Positions 1 through 12,075 are shown, counted from the first letter of the stretch. The stretch: 64,000 nt of DNA from Oscheius sp. JU75 (GCA_037178855.1 JASJZC010000006.1:9404501-9468500); one strand, 5' to 3'. The notes: generated by a model from the sequence alone, not told the origin. A program made the numbers and translations.

Positions 1-171
1 TCTTCAGGACAAGCGCGCCACAATTCAATTATTACCGCTCGAACTCCAATTACCCAATTTTTATTGATCTCCAGACTGTTTCAAAAAAACATGAAATTGC
101 AGTACAAAACGAACTCGCTTTCATAATCCTGTTGGAAGTTCCAGGAACTTGCTCACAGCAGCAATCGCTAG

Positions 172-342
172 GTCGTCATTGGACTACCTTCCATCAAAGG
201 CTCTGCAGAATCTGCACAAAAAAATGGGCATGCCGACAATCTACTCGGTCAGGAGAGTCAATACACAGATCTATAAACCGATGACCAAGGTACCGAAAAT
301 TATCTACGCAGATCCGCAGGATATCGGCCTCTGGCTAGAGCA
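172..342 (+). CDS. Candidate internal exon of an unidentified gene
   Basis: An open stretch of about 57 codons lies between a possible acceptor (GCTAG at 167-171) and a donor (AG|GTGTGTGTG at 343). It reads as ordinary protein, starting SSLDYLPSKALQNLHKK and ending DPQDIGLWLEH, with mixed charged and hydrophobic residues and no low-complexity bias. I do not recognise the family. No partner exon is visible downstream before the CTCTGTCT tracts, so if real it is the 3' part of a gene that starts outside the window, or a relic. The open frame and the donor are seen; that it is expressed is only inference. Confidence 0.3.
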
Positions 343-479
343 TAGGTGTGTGTGTCAAGTTGACCAAAGACCTGATAAGTCAACCAAAAAAGTGTCTCGG
401 TCTCTCTGTCTCTTTATATCTCTATCTTTCTATCTCTTTATCCCCTGTCTCTCTGTCTCTCTATCTTTGTATTTCTTTG

Positions 480-620
480 CATGCAACATTTTGCCACCTG
501 GTCGGCCAGGTAGCCCAGCGTCTTTTTGGCGGCGGGCTAAAAAAATTCATTTGGCATCTTTTTCTTATTTTCTTTTTCCCAACTTTATAAAGGAAAATGT
601 CAGGGAGACTTCAAAACAGT
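480..620. repeat. Dispersed GGCCAGG-type repeat, copy 1
   Basis: The stretch from about 496 to 590 (cores GGCCAGGTAG, CCAGCGTCTTTTTGG and GGGCTAAAAAAA, then TTCATTTGGCA) recurs almost unchanged at about 23779-23868 on the same strand. Neither copy has an open frame or visible terminal repeats. The class is unknown. Confidence 0.6.
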
Positions 621-1639
621 GAAATAAATGTTCTGTCTTTTGTTGTCTGCGGTTTCTAGGCTCGAAAAGCAGAAGTAAAGGTAAAGTTTCTATTCGGCAG
701 AGATCCTTGGAGAGCTCTGTGAGTCGAGCTCCTGCGGGGTCTTGCATTGCGGAAGCTTCCCGACGCGGGACTTAACGTTCCAAAGCTGCCCAACCTTTTA
801 TAATAACGCCTTCACCTTCGTAATAAACTACTACCAATTTACCGACCTACGAGAGGATGGAAGTCTTGGTTGGGCCACGGCGGGGATCGAACTTGGGATA
901 AATTCTCCCTACATATCTATATCTATTTTCTCGATCTCTCAAAACGTTTCCCCGCTATACGATATGCTTTTTGATTGATACTGGAGCCACAACATCGTTG
1001 TCACCTTCAAAGCGTGACTACTTCCAGGCTGCGATCGACACTCTTACAAATTGTAGATAACAACAAGCAACTTTTGTTGATATACGCGAAACACACCAAG
1101 GTATCAATTTGTTTTGATCCCAGCTGTTTTGTATTTTCTAGGCAATCGTGGTCTGGAAACTGTTTGCAGTGAAGGGCAGGCCAACTACGTGAACGTCTCA
1201 GCGAGATAGTCAAAGTACATTTCTAACCAGATCTCTACTAATATTGTCCTTATACCTTTTTAGTAAATGCACTTCTATTCATAGCAGTTTCCTTGTTGTC
1301 CCATGTGATAAACATGTCGGCAGAGGGATTTGTCTCTGTCTCTAAAAACCAAAATTTCGTCTGTAGTCGAGTGGAACAAGGAAGTGTTCATGTGGCGGAC
1401 CAAAGGTCGACGTCTTTTTTGCCCAAACTTTGGGGACAGGTACAGTCGTTCCCAGGACATATCTTTTAGTTGTTTGAACGTGACGCTACTTACAAGTTGA
1501 TGGATTACTTCGGTGATTTGACAGGCACAAGCTATATAAACAAACACAGTTCTGCGGTGTTGGCTGTTTTTTCGCCTTCTCGAAGAAAAATTGACAGGCA
1601 AACAAGTCGTGTCGCAAAAAAAAGCAAGTCGACAAGTCA

Positions 1640-2200
1640 GTTCAGCGTTGGTGTCTCTGTGGCTTTAGGAGATTGGCTGTGAGGTACAGAACAAGAGGGC
1701 TGATTAACAGGATGTGCTGACAAGCTGTAACTGAAAGGGTGAATGACAATGACCAATGACTGAATTGTGGGTGACAGGGGCTGACTGGGACAGGCAGACG
1801 GACAGGTGCACAAGTTGACAGAGACAGGATTTTTGACAGGGAAGAGAGAGAGAGAGAAAAGAATTGGATAGCTTGACAGAGCAAGGCGACAAGTACAGGA
1901 TGACTGTGACAGGTCATACGAATCTTGACAGCTTGATAGAGGCAAGTATACGGAAGGATAGCTAGACAGAGGCAGGCTCGCGAGGAGGGGTCAGGCTGAC
2001 AGGAAGAGTATGAGAATATCTGGTGCAGATGGTAAGACAGGGTCGCAGGTTATCACAGGCTAAAGTAGGATTGTTTGGACAGAATAAGTATGAGACAGTT
2101 TGACAGTGTCTACCTGAGAGCGGGACCGGTTAACTAGGTTAGACTTACAAGTTGACAGGACAGAAGCACAGGTTGACAGATACAACGTGACAGGCCGATA
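1640..2200. repeat. TGACAG/GACAGG degenerate low-complexity array
   Basis: The hexamer TGACAG or a close variant (GACAGG, GACAAG, GACAGA) occurs every 10-30 bases for more than 500 bp with irregular spacers. The complementary motif CTGTCA forms separate tracts near 4650, 5890 and 13200-13350, so this is one recurrent low-complexity type of this genome. Antisense open frames through it are rich in Ser, Cys and Pro and look like by-products. Confidence 0.6.
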
Positions 2201-3201
2201 AGCGTTGCTATTTTGGGAATACAGTCAACAGTTTATCGCCGAGATTTCAGTTTTTAGGGTTCGCGGAAGACTCTGTCGTCAAAAAAGGCTTATCATCCTC
2301 TAGCAGTTACACCCTGGAATGGAACCTAGTACACTTGACCTTCCTGGTTTTAAGACTTTGCGAACTTCCTTGCTCCTCGTCTGACTTATGAAGACCCTGA
2401 CCAGTTTTCGCCCCGCAACGATCTCGTTTCTGCACAGTACCTGTATCTGTCATAGAGAAGATCATCTATCAACTGATGAAAATCGCGCCAACCATCTCTA
2501 AGAATCATCATGACGGAGAGATTTCTATCGGGGAGAGAAGCTAGACGGTCAGGGAGAGAGAGAGTATGGGGGTGAAGATCAGAGCACGCAGTCTAAAATT
2601 GGGTGCAGAGGGAGTCAAGACTACTCAATAAGACAGATTTTCTCAGTTTCAGGCCCATTGTCCTAGTTTTCAAGAAGAGAAGATGAGAGGGTGAGAGACA
2701 AGAAGATATTTTCAGGGAGAGAGGTGGTGATTGATGACCCCGAACCGTTTCGACGACACAGAACTATTCCAAGACGCGTTCGCTGTACTCTGTAGTCCCT
2801 GTGAAACCGGAACGAAGCGGAGAAGTCCAACAGTTCAAAGCAATAAAGATTTATATAGACATCTCTGCAAGGATAACTCTGAGTATTCATGGAATACGGT
2901 CACAACACAAAATAAGGAGCATTCACGGAATGCGCAACAGGGGGGACGCCACTCGTGGATCCAACTTTCAAAGCTTAGGGTACCAGATTCGGGGGTGGTG
3001 ATTAGAGATCGACTTGTAAAGAGTGGGGACTGAGAAGGGGGCGCCCTGAAAGAGGCTATCGAGGGACGCACGCCCGGTCACACGAGACATCTGGGACTCC
3101 AAGAACAAGTCCAAAACACCTCATGACTCCTTAGGAGCCAACACAATATACATAGAGGACGACTATGTACAGGCTACTGAGGGCCAAAGACTGTCGACTG
3201 T

Positions 3202-4011
3202 CTAGTAGGAGACGGGAGAGAACATGGTGCACTTGGAGTACCATCTCTGGCAAGTGGCGGCGAGGGCAGAGTTGGCCGGTGGGTTGCACATGGAGTGGAC
3301 CTGAAATTGCCAACATTAGAATTTTCACATTGTTGCTATTTTTGTCTTTTTCGGATCAATTATGAGCTTTAGTTGTTTTACACGCCGAATGCGAAAAACG
3401 TAGTTAGGAGCCGAAAAAATGAGCGAAAAGGGCCAGTAATCCCGGTTTTTGAAAAAGTGCAAATGTACACACTGCTAGGCGCAAGTAGAGCAAAAAACAC
3501 TCGCCTTCGGATGCGTATGAGCACATTTGCATTCCGTAGTGCAATGAGGAAGGGTACAGTCCGGAGTGCACGAAGCAATGATGGCAGAGGTCAGACGCTG
3601 GCTGGAGACGGGAGCCACTTTGTCGCTGCTGCTCGAGGTCTCACGTCCGATGGGCAGATCCAGGGCGGCGAAGTCGCCTCCACGAGGAAGAGGAGGAGGG
3701 ACAACGAGGCTGTCCTCCTCATCGCTCTCGACCTCATCGAAAGATCTCTTGGTGGGAGCACAGTGCTTCTCGTAGGCGGGGCAGAACTTGGCCAGCTTGG
3801 CATGAAGGGCCGAGTCGAGGCGGCTCGAGTCGCGGCAGTACTTGTTATAGTGGTCCTCGTGCTTCAGGCAGTATTTCTGGACCTTTTCATCTCGGCGAGT
3901 CCGGGGAGAGGCTAAAATTTAGGGAGTTTCGAGAGGAAGGGGTGACAAAAAATTACCTTCAATGAGAGCGGCAGAAACGATAAGAAGAGCAAGAGTAATA
4001 GAGCGGATCAT
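3202..4011 (-). CDS. Secreted cysteine-rich nematode protein, 186 aa, three exons
   Basis: Exons on the minus strand are 4011-3957, 3911-3505 and 3300-3202, and the frame closes exactly at 187 codons including stop. Residues 1-19 form a signal peptide (MIRSITLALLIVSAALIEA). A basic RTRR follows, then paired-Cys segments of the type YCLKHEDHYNKYC and CPAYEKHC, an acidic and proline-rich linker, and a C-terminal block with CTPDCT, CKCAHTHP, MCNPP and CQRWYSKC spacing. I recall this C-terminal pattern from small secreted nematode proteins of unknown function; the molecular role is not known to me. The last intron uses a GC donor (AAG|GCGAGT), the only choice that joins CAHTHPK to VHSMCNPP in frame. 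Without that splice the frame stops after ten further codons. A TATA box lies about 85 bp upstream. Product type is fairly sure, function unknown. Confidence 0.85.
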
Positions 4012-4096
4012 GGTCGGTTTGTTTGGTAGTATTAGGCTCAAAGCCAATTATCATTAACTAGCAGAAGACTGCGTATCGTTTCTCGCTCAGCCGGCC

Positions 4097-4105
4097 GCTT
4101 ATATC
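4097..4105 (-). promoter_or_regulatory. TATA box of the secreted Cys-rich gene
   Basis: GATATAAGC read on the minus strand sits about 30 bp before a possible initiator (GCAGTCTTC near 4066) and about 85 bp before the ATG. Just upstream lie two GC-box-like CCCCGCCCC stretches (4115-4145) and an inverted CCAAT (about 4150). Confidence 0.55.
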
Positions 4106-4687
4106 CCCCTTCCCATGCCCCGCCCCGGCCTCCCAGCCCCGCCCACCAGCCCAATTCGTGGGCTCCACCCCGCGACGACTTTGAAGATCGGCACTGTTTC
4201 CTAATTTAGACACAGATTGGCCTGTTCCGAAGATTCGGCCACGAAAGACCGTGGATGGCGAGGAGAGCGCCGACGTGGACATGTGATGGATGGGGTGGGG
4301 AAAGACGGGGCGACACTCCGCTCTTTTTTCTAAGAGCGCCCGACATCATTGATAGGTCTTTCCGAAAAGGAGAGAGAGATAGCACTGATGATTTTATGGC
4401 CTACGGTACAGTCTGTGTACGCAGATGCACTCGGATCTGCTGCAAAATCTTGCAAACAGTTAAGGAATTCCAGCCCTCAGGGGTCCTCAACTGAACTTAA
4501 GAATTCAGAGAATCGCGTAGACAGAAAGTTCCCGATGTGTATATATTTACAAAGAATTCTTGGAAGTCAGACGGTTTCTATTGATAGGACAGACAGTCAA
4601 CATGCACGCTTATGATACACCTGTACCCTGTCTAGATTGGAGGCACTGTCACTCTCTTTGTCACTGTCATTGTCACTGTCTTCTTGT

Positions 4688-4890
4688 CTCCACGTCGCTT
4701 TGTCTCTCTGTCCCTCTGTCTGTCTCAGTCCCTCTGTCTCTCAGCCCCTCTGCCTTCCTGTCTCTCTGTCTCTCTTTCTCCCTATCTCCGTGTCTCTCTG
4801 TCTCTCTGTCTCTCTGTCTCTCTGTCTCTCTGTCTCTCTGTCTCTCTGTCTCTCTGTCTCTCTGTCTCTCTGTCTCTCTGTCTCTCTGTC
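4688..4890. repeat. Octamer microsatellite (TCTCTCTG)n
   Basis: From 4791 to 4890 the 8-base unit TCTCTCTG repeats without interruption, about 12 copies. From 4688 it is flanked by imperfect units. Related shorter tracts recur at 395-475, 14640-14800, 15420-15500 (complement), 16500-16610 (complement), 49945-50060 and 61610-61700 (complement). Confidence 0.95.
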
Positions 4891-5888
4891 CCCGTCCTTC
4901 AAAAGTCAGAACGTTCTCTTCGACGTCAGCTCATGATTCAACAGAAGCACCAACAAAGATTTCTGCAGCATTCCCATTTCAAACGCACACATGTTTGTTT
5001 GGCTTTCGAAATTTTGAGGGACTCCACCCGACTATCCTGTTCCTCCTCGTGTTGTGGATGTCTGTCCATCAGTCAACGTGATATCACGTACTCGAAAGTG
5101 TGTGGGAGAGACAGAAAACAGTCTCTTTGTCTCAATTTGTCTCTCCCCAGGAGGCCAGAGAGTCATGGATTTGAAAAATTAGACACAGTGGTCACGTCAT
5201 GACCATCGCCCTGACCTTGTGACGCTCCGGCCACGAAAAGCACAGGCTTCATATTCTTAGAAGTGTGATCTGTGGCTTCCGTTCACCGGTTACGGCTCGA
5301 GTCATCGTTCAAGAAGGCAGCCAGCGGCAAACATCCCCTGCAATGAATAACAACAGTGTGCAAGCCATTTGGAACGATACGGGGGTAGTTTCGCGAAGAA
5401 TGGAGCCCAGGTTCACCGAGGTACAAAGGCTAAGAATAGCTTGGGATTAGTCAACCACCTCTTATCAAGGAAACAGTTTCAAATTTTAGAAAATCGGCCC
5501 AGAAACTGTCCTGCCTCCCGCTTTTTTTCGGTCAGTTTACAACGGACCCGCATCCAACGCGTCCCCGGTCGCCGAGATTCCAATAGATCCAGGAGGGTAC
5601 CGATGTACTCGGGTCGACCGAAGCTGGCGAAGCTCAGGTGACCCCAAAAGTCTCATGTGATGATGTTTGTCGCGCATCTTTTTCTATTTTTGAACTGACA
5701 GAGACGGATTCGCGCGCAACATTCTTCGAAGGACGAGCTGTACCCCCCTCTGTCAGATGGATCGCTGTTGTCGGGAAGACTCTCGGAAGGATATAAAACT
5801 GTTTGTATACATAACATCGTTTCACCCGTGGGAACCCATTTCCGGACATTCAACACAAACAGAGATCCATTGTGACGTAGCCGAGCTG

Positions 5889-5924
5889 TGTCACTGTCAC
5901 TGTTACTGTCACTGTCACTGTCAC
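5889..5924. repeat. (CACTGT)n short tandem repeat
   Basis: About six hexamer units GTCACT / CACTGT occur with one substitution. The same word recurs at 4645-4680 and in the GPCR intron at 13190-13355. Confidence 0.85.
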
Positions 5925-8900
5925 ACAGCAGTAATCTTTAACCAAAAAGTCTTTTGGTCACGAACGGTACATGCTGTAAAATGCCTTGAAGGGACAATGG
6001 GATGGTCAGAGGAAAACAATTAAACCTTTGTCTGACTGTCTTTGTGTTTCCGTCTCCTCTCTCTTGACCAGTTTCGTTCAAAATGTGTGTGTGGGCAGTG
6101 GACAAATAAGGATATCCCGAATAAGCATCCTCCGACCACCCGGTCCAGTTTTCCAAAGACTAATGATAACTTTACTGCAGAAATAAACACAACAGAGGTT
6201 GTTTTCTTGCAATTGCGACGCAAACTTTCATAAGACATCTTTCCCGAAATGTGATCTTTGTAGGAGAATCGAAGATGAGAAAGCTCAAATGATCGTTCCA
6301 AAAGGCAGTCTCATGACTTTTGTGACCATTTGTGTTCTGTCAACTACCGTAAATCTTGGAAGGATTCAAAAAATCTGGATGGAGAAATTGCCTATTGTCA
6401 AAACTTGTTTCTCTGTCTCTCTGAAACCTTTTTGATCCCGTGTTAAGACGACTTCCAATGGGTAAAAAATCTTAAACTCTGTCTGGTCAGAGTCCATTCT
6501 CGTGAAGAAGAGACTCTCGTATGACTCTCTGCAACCAGTTCGAAAACCGTAAGAGGGGATACCACATCGAATCTTCTGGAAGTGTTGCGTATTTGTTCTT
6601 CTCAGCCATGAATCACTTTTTTCAGTGTGCCGTGACCTGTCGTTCCCCCTTTAGGAACGTGACTAAACTGTTCCCTTTGTGGGGACGAGTTCTTGCTAAC
6701 CCCCCTCGAGGCAGAGTGGTCAAACCGTAATAGCAGTCATTTGTCTTGGTTGAGCGACAAATGAGCTGTCTTTTCCCCTCCACTGTATATTGGGCATTGG
6801 GTTCAGATTCAGCTGTCAGTTCAGATTTTTCTGATGAGAGTATCTTCAAAGGTCGCTCGCTGATTGAGAGACACGAGGGGGGTGAGGAATTTTTAGAAAC
6901 CGGTGAAGGTGAACCGATTCATCTTCGTCTCTCTCTCTCTCTCACTCTCTTCAAAAGTCGAAGAAATCAGTCGACCAAAAATGGAGCCTCCCCGTTGAGT
7001 TCGCAAATGGATGTGGCGGAGAGGTAGTCCCAAAATAGGTAGCGAGTGTCCATTTCAATTACCGTCTTTCGAAAACTTTTCTCTAAAGTTTGAACCAGTT
7101 TTGGCCGGGGACCACGAGGAATTTTCCTGTTTCTTCCATGTTCCAGGAGTATGACGACTCGTTCGTCACTTTAAAAGTAAAGATGAAACCAGGGACGACA
7201 GGAATATGCTACTGTCTTTGTCTCTGTGTCTCTCTGTGTCTCGTTTCCATGATATCACTTCTCAGGGAGAATCTTCACCGAACAGGAGGTCAGAACATGT
7301 GTCGTTCGCTCGTAAAGGCTTTTCATCATTGCTTGATATGAGTCCCGTGACTCTGAATAGCTCTGAAGCGAACCGAAACCGTTTGCTGAACATGATAGTC
7401 GGAAGCCAAGCAGTAGACAGTGGACCAGAATAAGATCGGACAAACAAGCCAAATTTGAAGAGTTTGCACTTTTTATAAACCTAAAATTCATCCAGCCACA
7501 CCCAATTCGGCGATCATTTTAAAGATCGTGGGTACGTGCGAACTGTGCAAAAGACTGCACGATTGTGTTATGGATAAGAGCCAGTTGAGAATGATTGATG
7601 GACTGATCTTCTCGTGTCTTTTTCGTCCCCATGTCTCTTCTCCTTTCCCTTCTCTTTCTCCCACAGCTCTCCCATCTTCCCCTACTCTTTCCCATGTTCC
7701 CAAAGAATCTTCGAAAGTGATTGAACGGTTTCTTGCATCTCTCCACCCGGTATTGGTCTCTCTTCATAGAACTGTCTCCGTCTCCTCGTCTTGCCGACTC
7801 TCTAGACCATCTTTTAATGATTGGTAGGAAAGATCACCGTTTCCGTCGTCATCTCAAACACAGGTATCATCTGGCTTGAGGGACTGGCAGTACCAGTGAA
7901 CAGTGAAATTCAGAGTCTGAAAACAGTTTTGAACCCCCAGAGTCCGGATTTGAGCCCAAAATTTTTCCGTTTCTATCTTCACGATCAGATGCCAAAAATA
8001 GACGGCTGCACGAGTCTATTCGAAGACGACCGGAAACTACCGTACATCACAAATTTCTTAACGATGATCGCGCTCTTTGTCCAGTTACGGATCACCCTGC
8101 TTTTTCTCTGTTGTCATCTCTTTACTGTCTCTGCAAAAGCTGCAAATTCGGAGAAGAGGAAGTGGAGAACTGAAGAGTGACAGTGACATTTCTGACAGTA
8201 ACAGTGACATCGACAGATTGTCTTGGTTACTAACCCTTGAGAGTCACCAGGCTTTCAGAAACAGTGGTAAGTACAAGAACCTTGCTACTGATGATGTAGA
8301 GAGCAGCTTCTTACAGTAGGAAGAAGATCATGTAATAGGCGTAGAAAAGAGTCTGAGACTCTAATTTATGTCCAGGGACTTTCTTTGAAAATCTATTCGA
8401 ACTAAGGGCTAATTCACTCGATCTCTCATAGTTGTATTCTCAGTTCTTCTCCAGCTCTGCAATTTTTGCAAACATATCAACTGAAAGGGAGAAAAAAAGC
8501 ATCGATGATCCTGTCTGCAGAACGTTCATATCAAGAAGGAATTCGTGTCTCTGCTTCCGTTTCCGGCGTCTCCGAATAGACCCTGAGCTATTTTTGGCCG
8601 GTATCATGGCCCTGAACTAGCGACCACGTGTCATGAAGCCTCGGGTTCGAGAGTACTGGAAGAGACCATGATCCTGGAACTGTTAGAACCATTGCCACTC
8701 CCATCTCTTCTCTCTCATCTGTGGTCATTTTGACTTATCAAATCTGCTGCTAAGAATACCACGAGAGAGGTTACGGTAGCGAAGGCCACGAGATTCTACG
8801 GTTCTTTCTCTGCGATCAAACCGTCATGGGGGGCAAAAAACAGACCAATTTCTCGTCATGTTCTCAAAAGGTCGCGAGGGTTCATCGAGAGTTTTGCACA

Positions 8901-9266
8901 CAGCCCAGCGAGATCATCAACTGATCACCGGAACTGTACTTGTTTACCTTAAACTTGTGTTTTTCTTGGGTAAACCTGTCAACTTGCATCTTCTCCAGGT
9001 TTTGATGATTCAGTGAAAGAGGTTCATTGGAAAGACAACAATTTTCAAAGGCAGGGTTCAGGGATGATCTCTAGCATTCTCGATTCGATTTTTCTTCACA
9101 TTTCTGTTATTTTTATGCTTTCTGAATACGTTTAACAAACTCAGCGTGTTGAACAGAGCTAGGAACCTTCTAGAGAGTTCGAAATGTGACAGAAAATAAT
9201 TTTTGCTTGTCTATTTGTCTTTCGTATGGGCCATACGGCCGGTTTTTGTCAATTTTCCAGTTTCCG

Positions 9267-9502
9267 TTATTCAGCAGGTTTATCGGCGCTCTAAGTTCAA
9301 TAAAAGTGGATATAAAGCCTGAAAGTGGGTGGAAAGTAGCAGAAAATTTGACTTCGTTGTGAAAATACTTGGAAAGTTTGAATTTGGCGCGGAGGCTGGG
9401 TTCCGTCACGATTTCCCTGCGGATCAAGGCTTCATTCTGCTCTGCGTTTGCTTCTTCGACCGCCCGTTTCCGTAATTCCTTGGATTTTCTCGTGCCCGTT
9501 TG
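9267..9502 (-). CDS. 3' exons of a small unknown gene, divergent from ATP synthase subunit b
   Basis: Exon 9502-9353 encodes 50 residues, highly charged (ELRKRAVEEANAEQNEAL, then EPSLRAKFKLSKYFHNE). A 62-nt intron (GTCAAA...AACTTAG) follows, then exon 9290-9267 ending SADKPAE and stop. The join is in phase and ends at a natural stop, which supports a real gene. The 5' end must lie between 9503 and 9700; one ATG there (MGEKREERK) does not join in frame by any splice I can see, so the start is unresolved. The gene is head to head with subunit b and may share its promoter region. I do not recognise the family; a small mitochondrial accessory protein is possible but unproven. Confidence 0.45.
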
Positions 9503-9709
9503 CTATTTTCCCGTCAGTTTTTCCAAGTTTTTGTTGTCTGAACGTAAAGCGGAGGCTTCTTAATAGTATGTAGATCAATTTAAAGGGAAAAAAAGCTGGT
9601 CATACGAAGCATATACACAAAGTTTAGCAAAAAATAGAACTTGTCTTGCGTTCTTCTCGTTTTTCCCCCATGGTTTTTCGGCTAAATTCGCCTCTTTCAG
9701 GGTAACAAG

Positions 9710-11833
9710 ATGTCCATGAGTCGCATCTTGCCGGTTGGATCGAAGGGACGCATTGTCATCATCCCTCTGCGCAGTGCCCATCATGCGCATGCTCGTAAGT
9801 TCACCTACGTTGGTTTTAGTCCAATTTATTCAGTTATGTTTAAAAAAAAGTCATTTTTCAGCCGCCGCCGCTGCCTCTAGCGCCCGCGCTGAGGATCTGG
9901 ACAGTCCCTCCTTCTTCCAGAAGATCTCCCTCCGCTGGCAAGGTAAAACAGCTTTTTTCCAACGTAATTTATGTGAATTACAGGAATTCCCCTGAAGGGT
10001 GAGACCCAGCGTCCCAAGTCCATGTTCGACGACTGCGGAAAGGAATGGCATGCTCCTGAGCCTCTGCCCGAGGTCCCGAAGGACTTCAAGGAGTACCCCG
10101 AGCGTGATCTTGTCAGTTTTAGTCATGTTTTGTGTCATTGACCCTGCTATTTTAGGTCAATTATCCCTACCCGGCCAGAGCAATGTACCCTCCCAAGACC
10201 AGACTGCTCATGATGCCCGATTCCTGGTTCACTCCCTTCCAGAAGGTCACCGGAGTCTCTGGTACGCTTCGTTGTAATCGTAATATGCCAGTTTTCAGGC
10301 CCCTACCTCTTCTTCGGAGGACTCTTCGCCTTCCTTGTCAACAAGGAGCTCTGGGTGTTCGAAGAGCAGGGACACATGACCGTCGGCTGGATTATCTTCT
10401 ATCTTCTCGTTTCCAGGACTGTTGGATGTCAGTTTTCTCCTAATCTAGCCATCCGCCGCGTTTTGCACTTTGAATCCGATTTGCACAACCCCGTAAAACA
10501 TCGGCGGGGGTTTAAACCAGGGTTTTCGAACAATAGTCTAGCGCGCTAGCCGCTAAGCTATAGCCTACTTCCAGCAAGTAGAGATCTAGCCAATTTTTAT
10601 GCATGGGACCCGAACCATGACCTCTGGTACACTTGAACGCGTCCTATTATAGTGAACCAGGATTCTTGAAGTCATACAGCAGATTCTAGGCGCATATACT
10701 GCAGTTTTGTATGCAGATTGTGAATACTGTTGCCTCTGGTCTTCAACTATAGTGTGTAAAGTTAGTTGCGCGTTTAGTTCCTGTATGTGGTGGTCTGGAC
10801 TCGGATCCCGTGCTTCCAACTAGCTTTTTTGTTTCGGCTCACTGACAAATTGCAAATTGAAGCGTTTGAGTAGCCGTGACATAGTTTAATCACTATTTTT
10901 TAGTCAAGGTCGACAGCTGGCTGTACGGCGAGTACCAGAACCGAATGAACTACTTCAAGGGACTCATTAAGGAAGATCTGAAGGACGCCGTCGAGTTCAG
11001 AAAGACCTCGGCCGCCGAGAGCGAGTCCTTCAACGCTGTCAAGGAGGCCTTCCCCACCATCCTTAAGGAGAACATGCAGCTTCAGCTTGAGGCTACTTAC
11101 AGGTATTTGTTTTTTTTTAATCATTTTGACCCAAATCTTTGTAGAAAGAACGTGAATACCGTCGCGACCGAGCTGAAACGCCGCCTAGACTACCTCAAGG
11201 AAACCGAGGAGACAAAGAAACGCTTCGAGCGGGAGCAGATGATCAAGTTTATTACCGAAGGAGTGAGTTTCAGTTCTTTTCCTTTAGAAAATGGGACGTG
11301 GATGTACGTCTTTGGGTTTTATTTAATATTTCCCCCGTTCTCGATTAAAATCCAGCGTGAAACACTAGATTACGCTACATTTTGCGCAAACCGAAGCGTG
11401 CCATTGGAAAACAGACCAGTTCCTCAACATTGGACCGTAATTTAGTGATTCTCGTTGGATTTCATTGCGTTTCCTCTCGTTTTTGTATAGATACCAACGA
11501 GAATGACCAAATAGCGCTTCGTTTTTGGCAATAAAATGATCATGTTTGCTACCAAGCGAAGTAAAGCAAGCTTGCCTCAAAAGCGCAGTATAGTTTAGCC
11601 ATTCTTGTTCGGTTTTATTCCGTTTCCTCTCGTTTTCGCATAGAACCTATCTAGAATCACCGCTGCATTAGGGTCACCCAGGAAATATATGCGACCACGA
11701 GCCGTGCTCTATCATCTTTTTGCTAATCTTCCCCTCTTTTCAGGTTGAGAAACAGGCCACGGACAAGGCCTTCAAGGACCAGTATCTTCAAAACGCCATC
11801 CAGTCGCTGAAGGGCCTCCAGGTTAACCTGTAG
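9710..11833 (+). CDS. asb-2: Mitochondrial ATP synthase subunit b (Fo stator), 311 aa
   Basis: Eight exons (9710-9794, 9862-9942, 9984-10111, 10156-10261, 10299-10427, 10904-11102, 11145-11262, 11744-11833) close exactly at 312 codons. The protein is the nematode form of subunit b, part of the peripheral stalk linking F1 to the inner-membrane a subunit. Visible signs are a basic, Arg-rich mitochondrial leader (MSMSRILPVGSKGR), an Ala-rich stretch, the family segment WFTPFQKVTGVSGPYLFFGG with membrane-spanning residues following, and a long charged helix (TELKRRLDYLKETEETKKRF) for the stator. A TTTCAG nine bases before the ATG suggests a trans-splice acceptor. AATAAA at 11993-11998 is the likely polyadenylation signal. 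Nematodes have close paralogues, so the symbol is the nearest type only. Introns 5 and 7 are about 480 nt, and intron 5 holds a tRNA-like sequence. Confidence 0.92.
10505..10572 (-). repeat. tRNA-like sequence in intron 5 of ATP synthase b
   Basis: On the minus strand an A-box-like TAGCTTAGCGGCTAGCGCG is followed by a B-box-like GGTTTAAACCC at tRNA spacing. The acceptor stem does not pair, so this is a relic or a tRNA-derived repeat. Confidence 0.4.
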
Positions 11834-12075
11834 ACACACGTAACACTATGATTGTGCGCGTTTTTTCGTCGGTATATGTGAAATTTTTAGTAGAGAGAGT
11901 TTGTTTGTTGTTCATTCTTTTCTTCTTAACGCCTCTAGATTCCATAAAGTAGCACCACCATTAATTGGCGAAACGACTCTAGGGGTAAAATTTAAATAAA
12001 ACGATAATATTGGTGTTCAAATACACGTATTCACAACGATAAGATGAGATTTGGGGGAGATCGGATGGGGGAAAA

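Larger units (their letters stand above)
343..3201. other. Non-coding, repeat-rich stretch without a recognisable gene
   Basis: No exon chain with consistent splice sites was found on either strand. The stretch holds CTCTGTCT microsatellite-like tracts (about 395-475), a GGCCAGG-rich repeat that recurs near 23.8 kb, a long TGACAG-rich region (about 1640-2200), and otherwise unremarkable sequence. Confidence 0.5.
4112..9266. other. 5.1 kb without a recognisable gene
   Basis: Beyond the promoter GC boxes I find no exon set with splice sites and protein-like composition on either strand. Visible content is a CTCTGTCT microsatellite (4688-4890), short CACTGT arrays (4645-4680, 5889-5924), ACAGTGACA clusters near 8180-8215, and pyrimidine-rich tracts. 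A diverged or single-exon gene could have been missed. Confidence 0.45.

Noticed and set aside
61-120. Possible spliced-leader gene suggested by CCAATTACCCAATTT near 45
   Set aside because: The likeness to the nematode SL1 end is only a few bases, with no donor or Sm site at the right distance.
4560-5202. Three long open frames through the TCTCTCTG tract
   Set aside because: An 8-base repeat has no stop in any plus frame, so the frames are open by composition alone, with Ser/Leu/Cys runs and no splice support.
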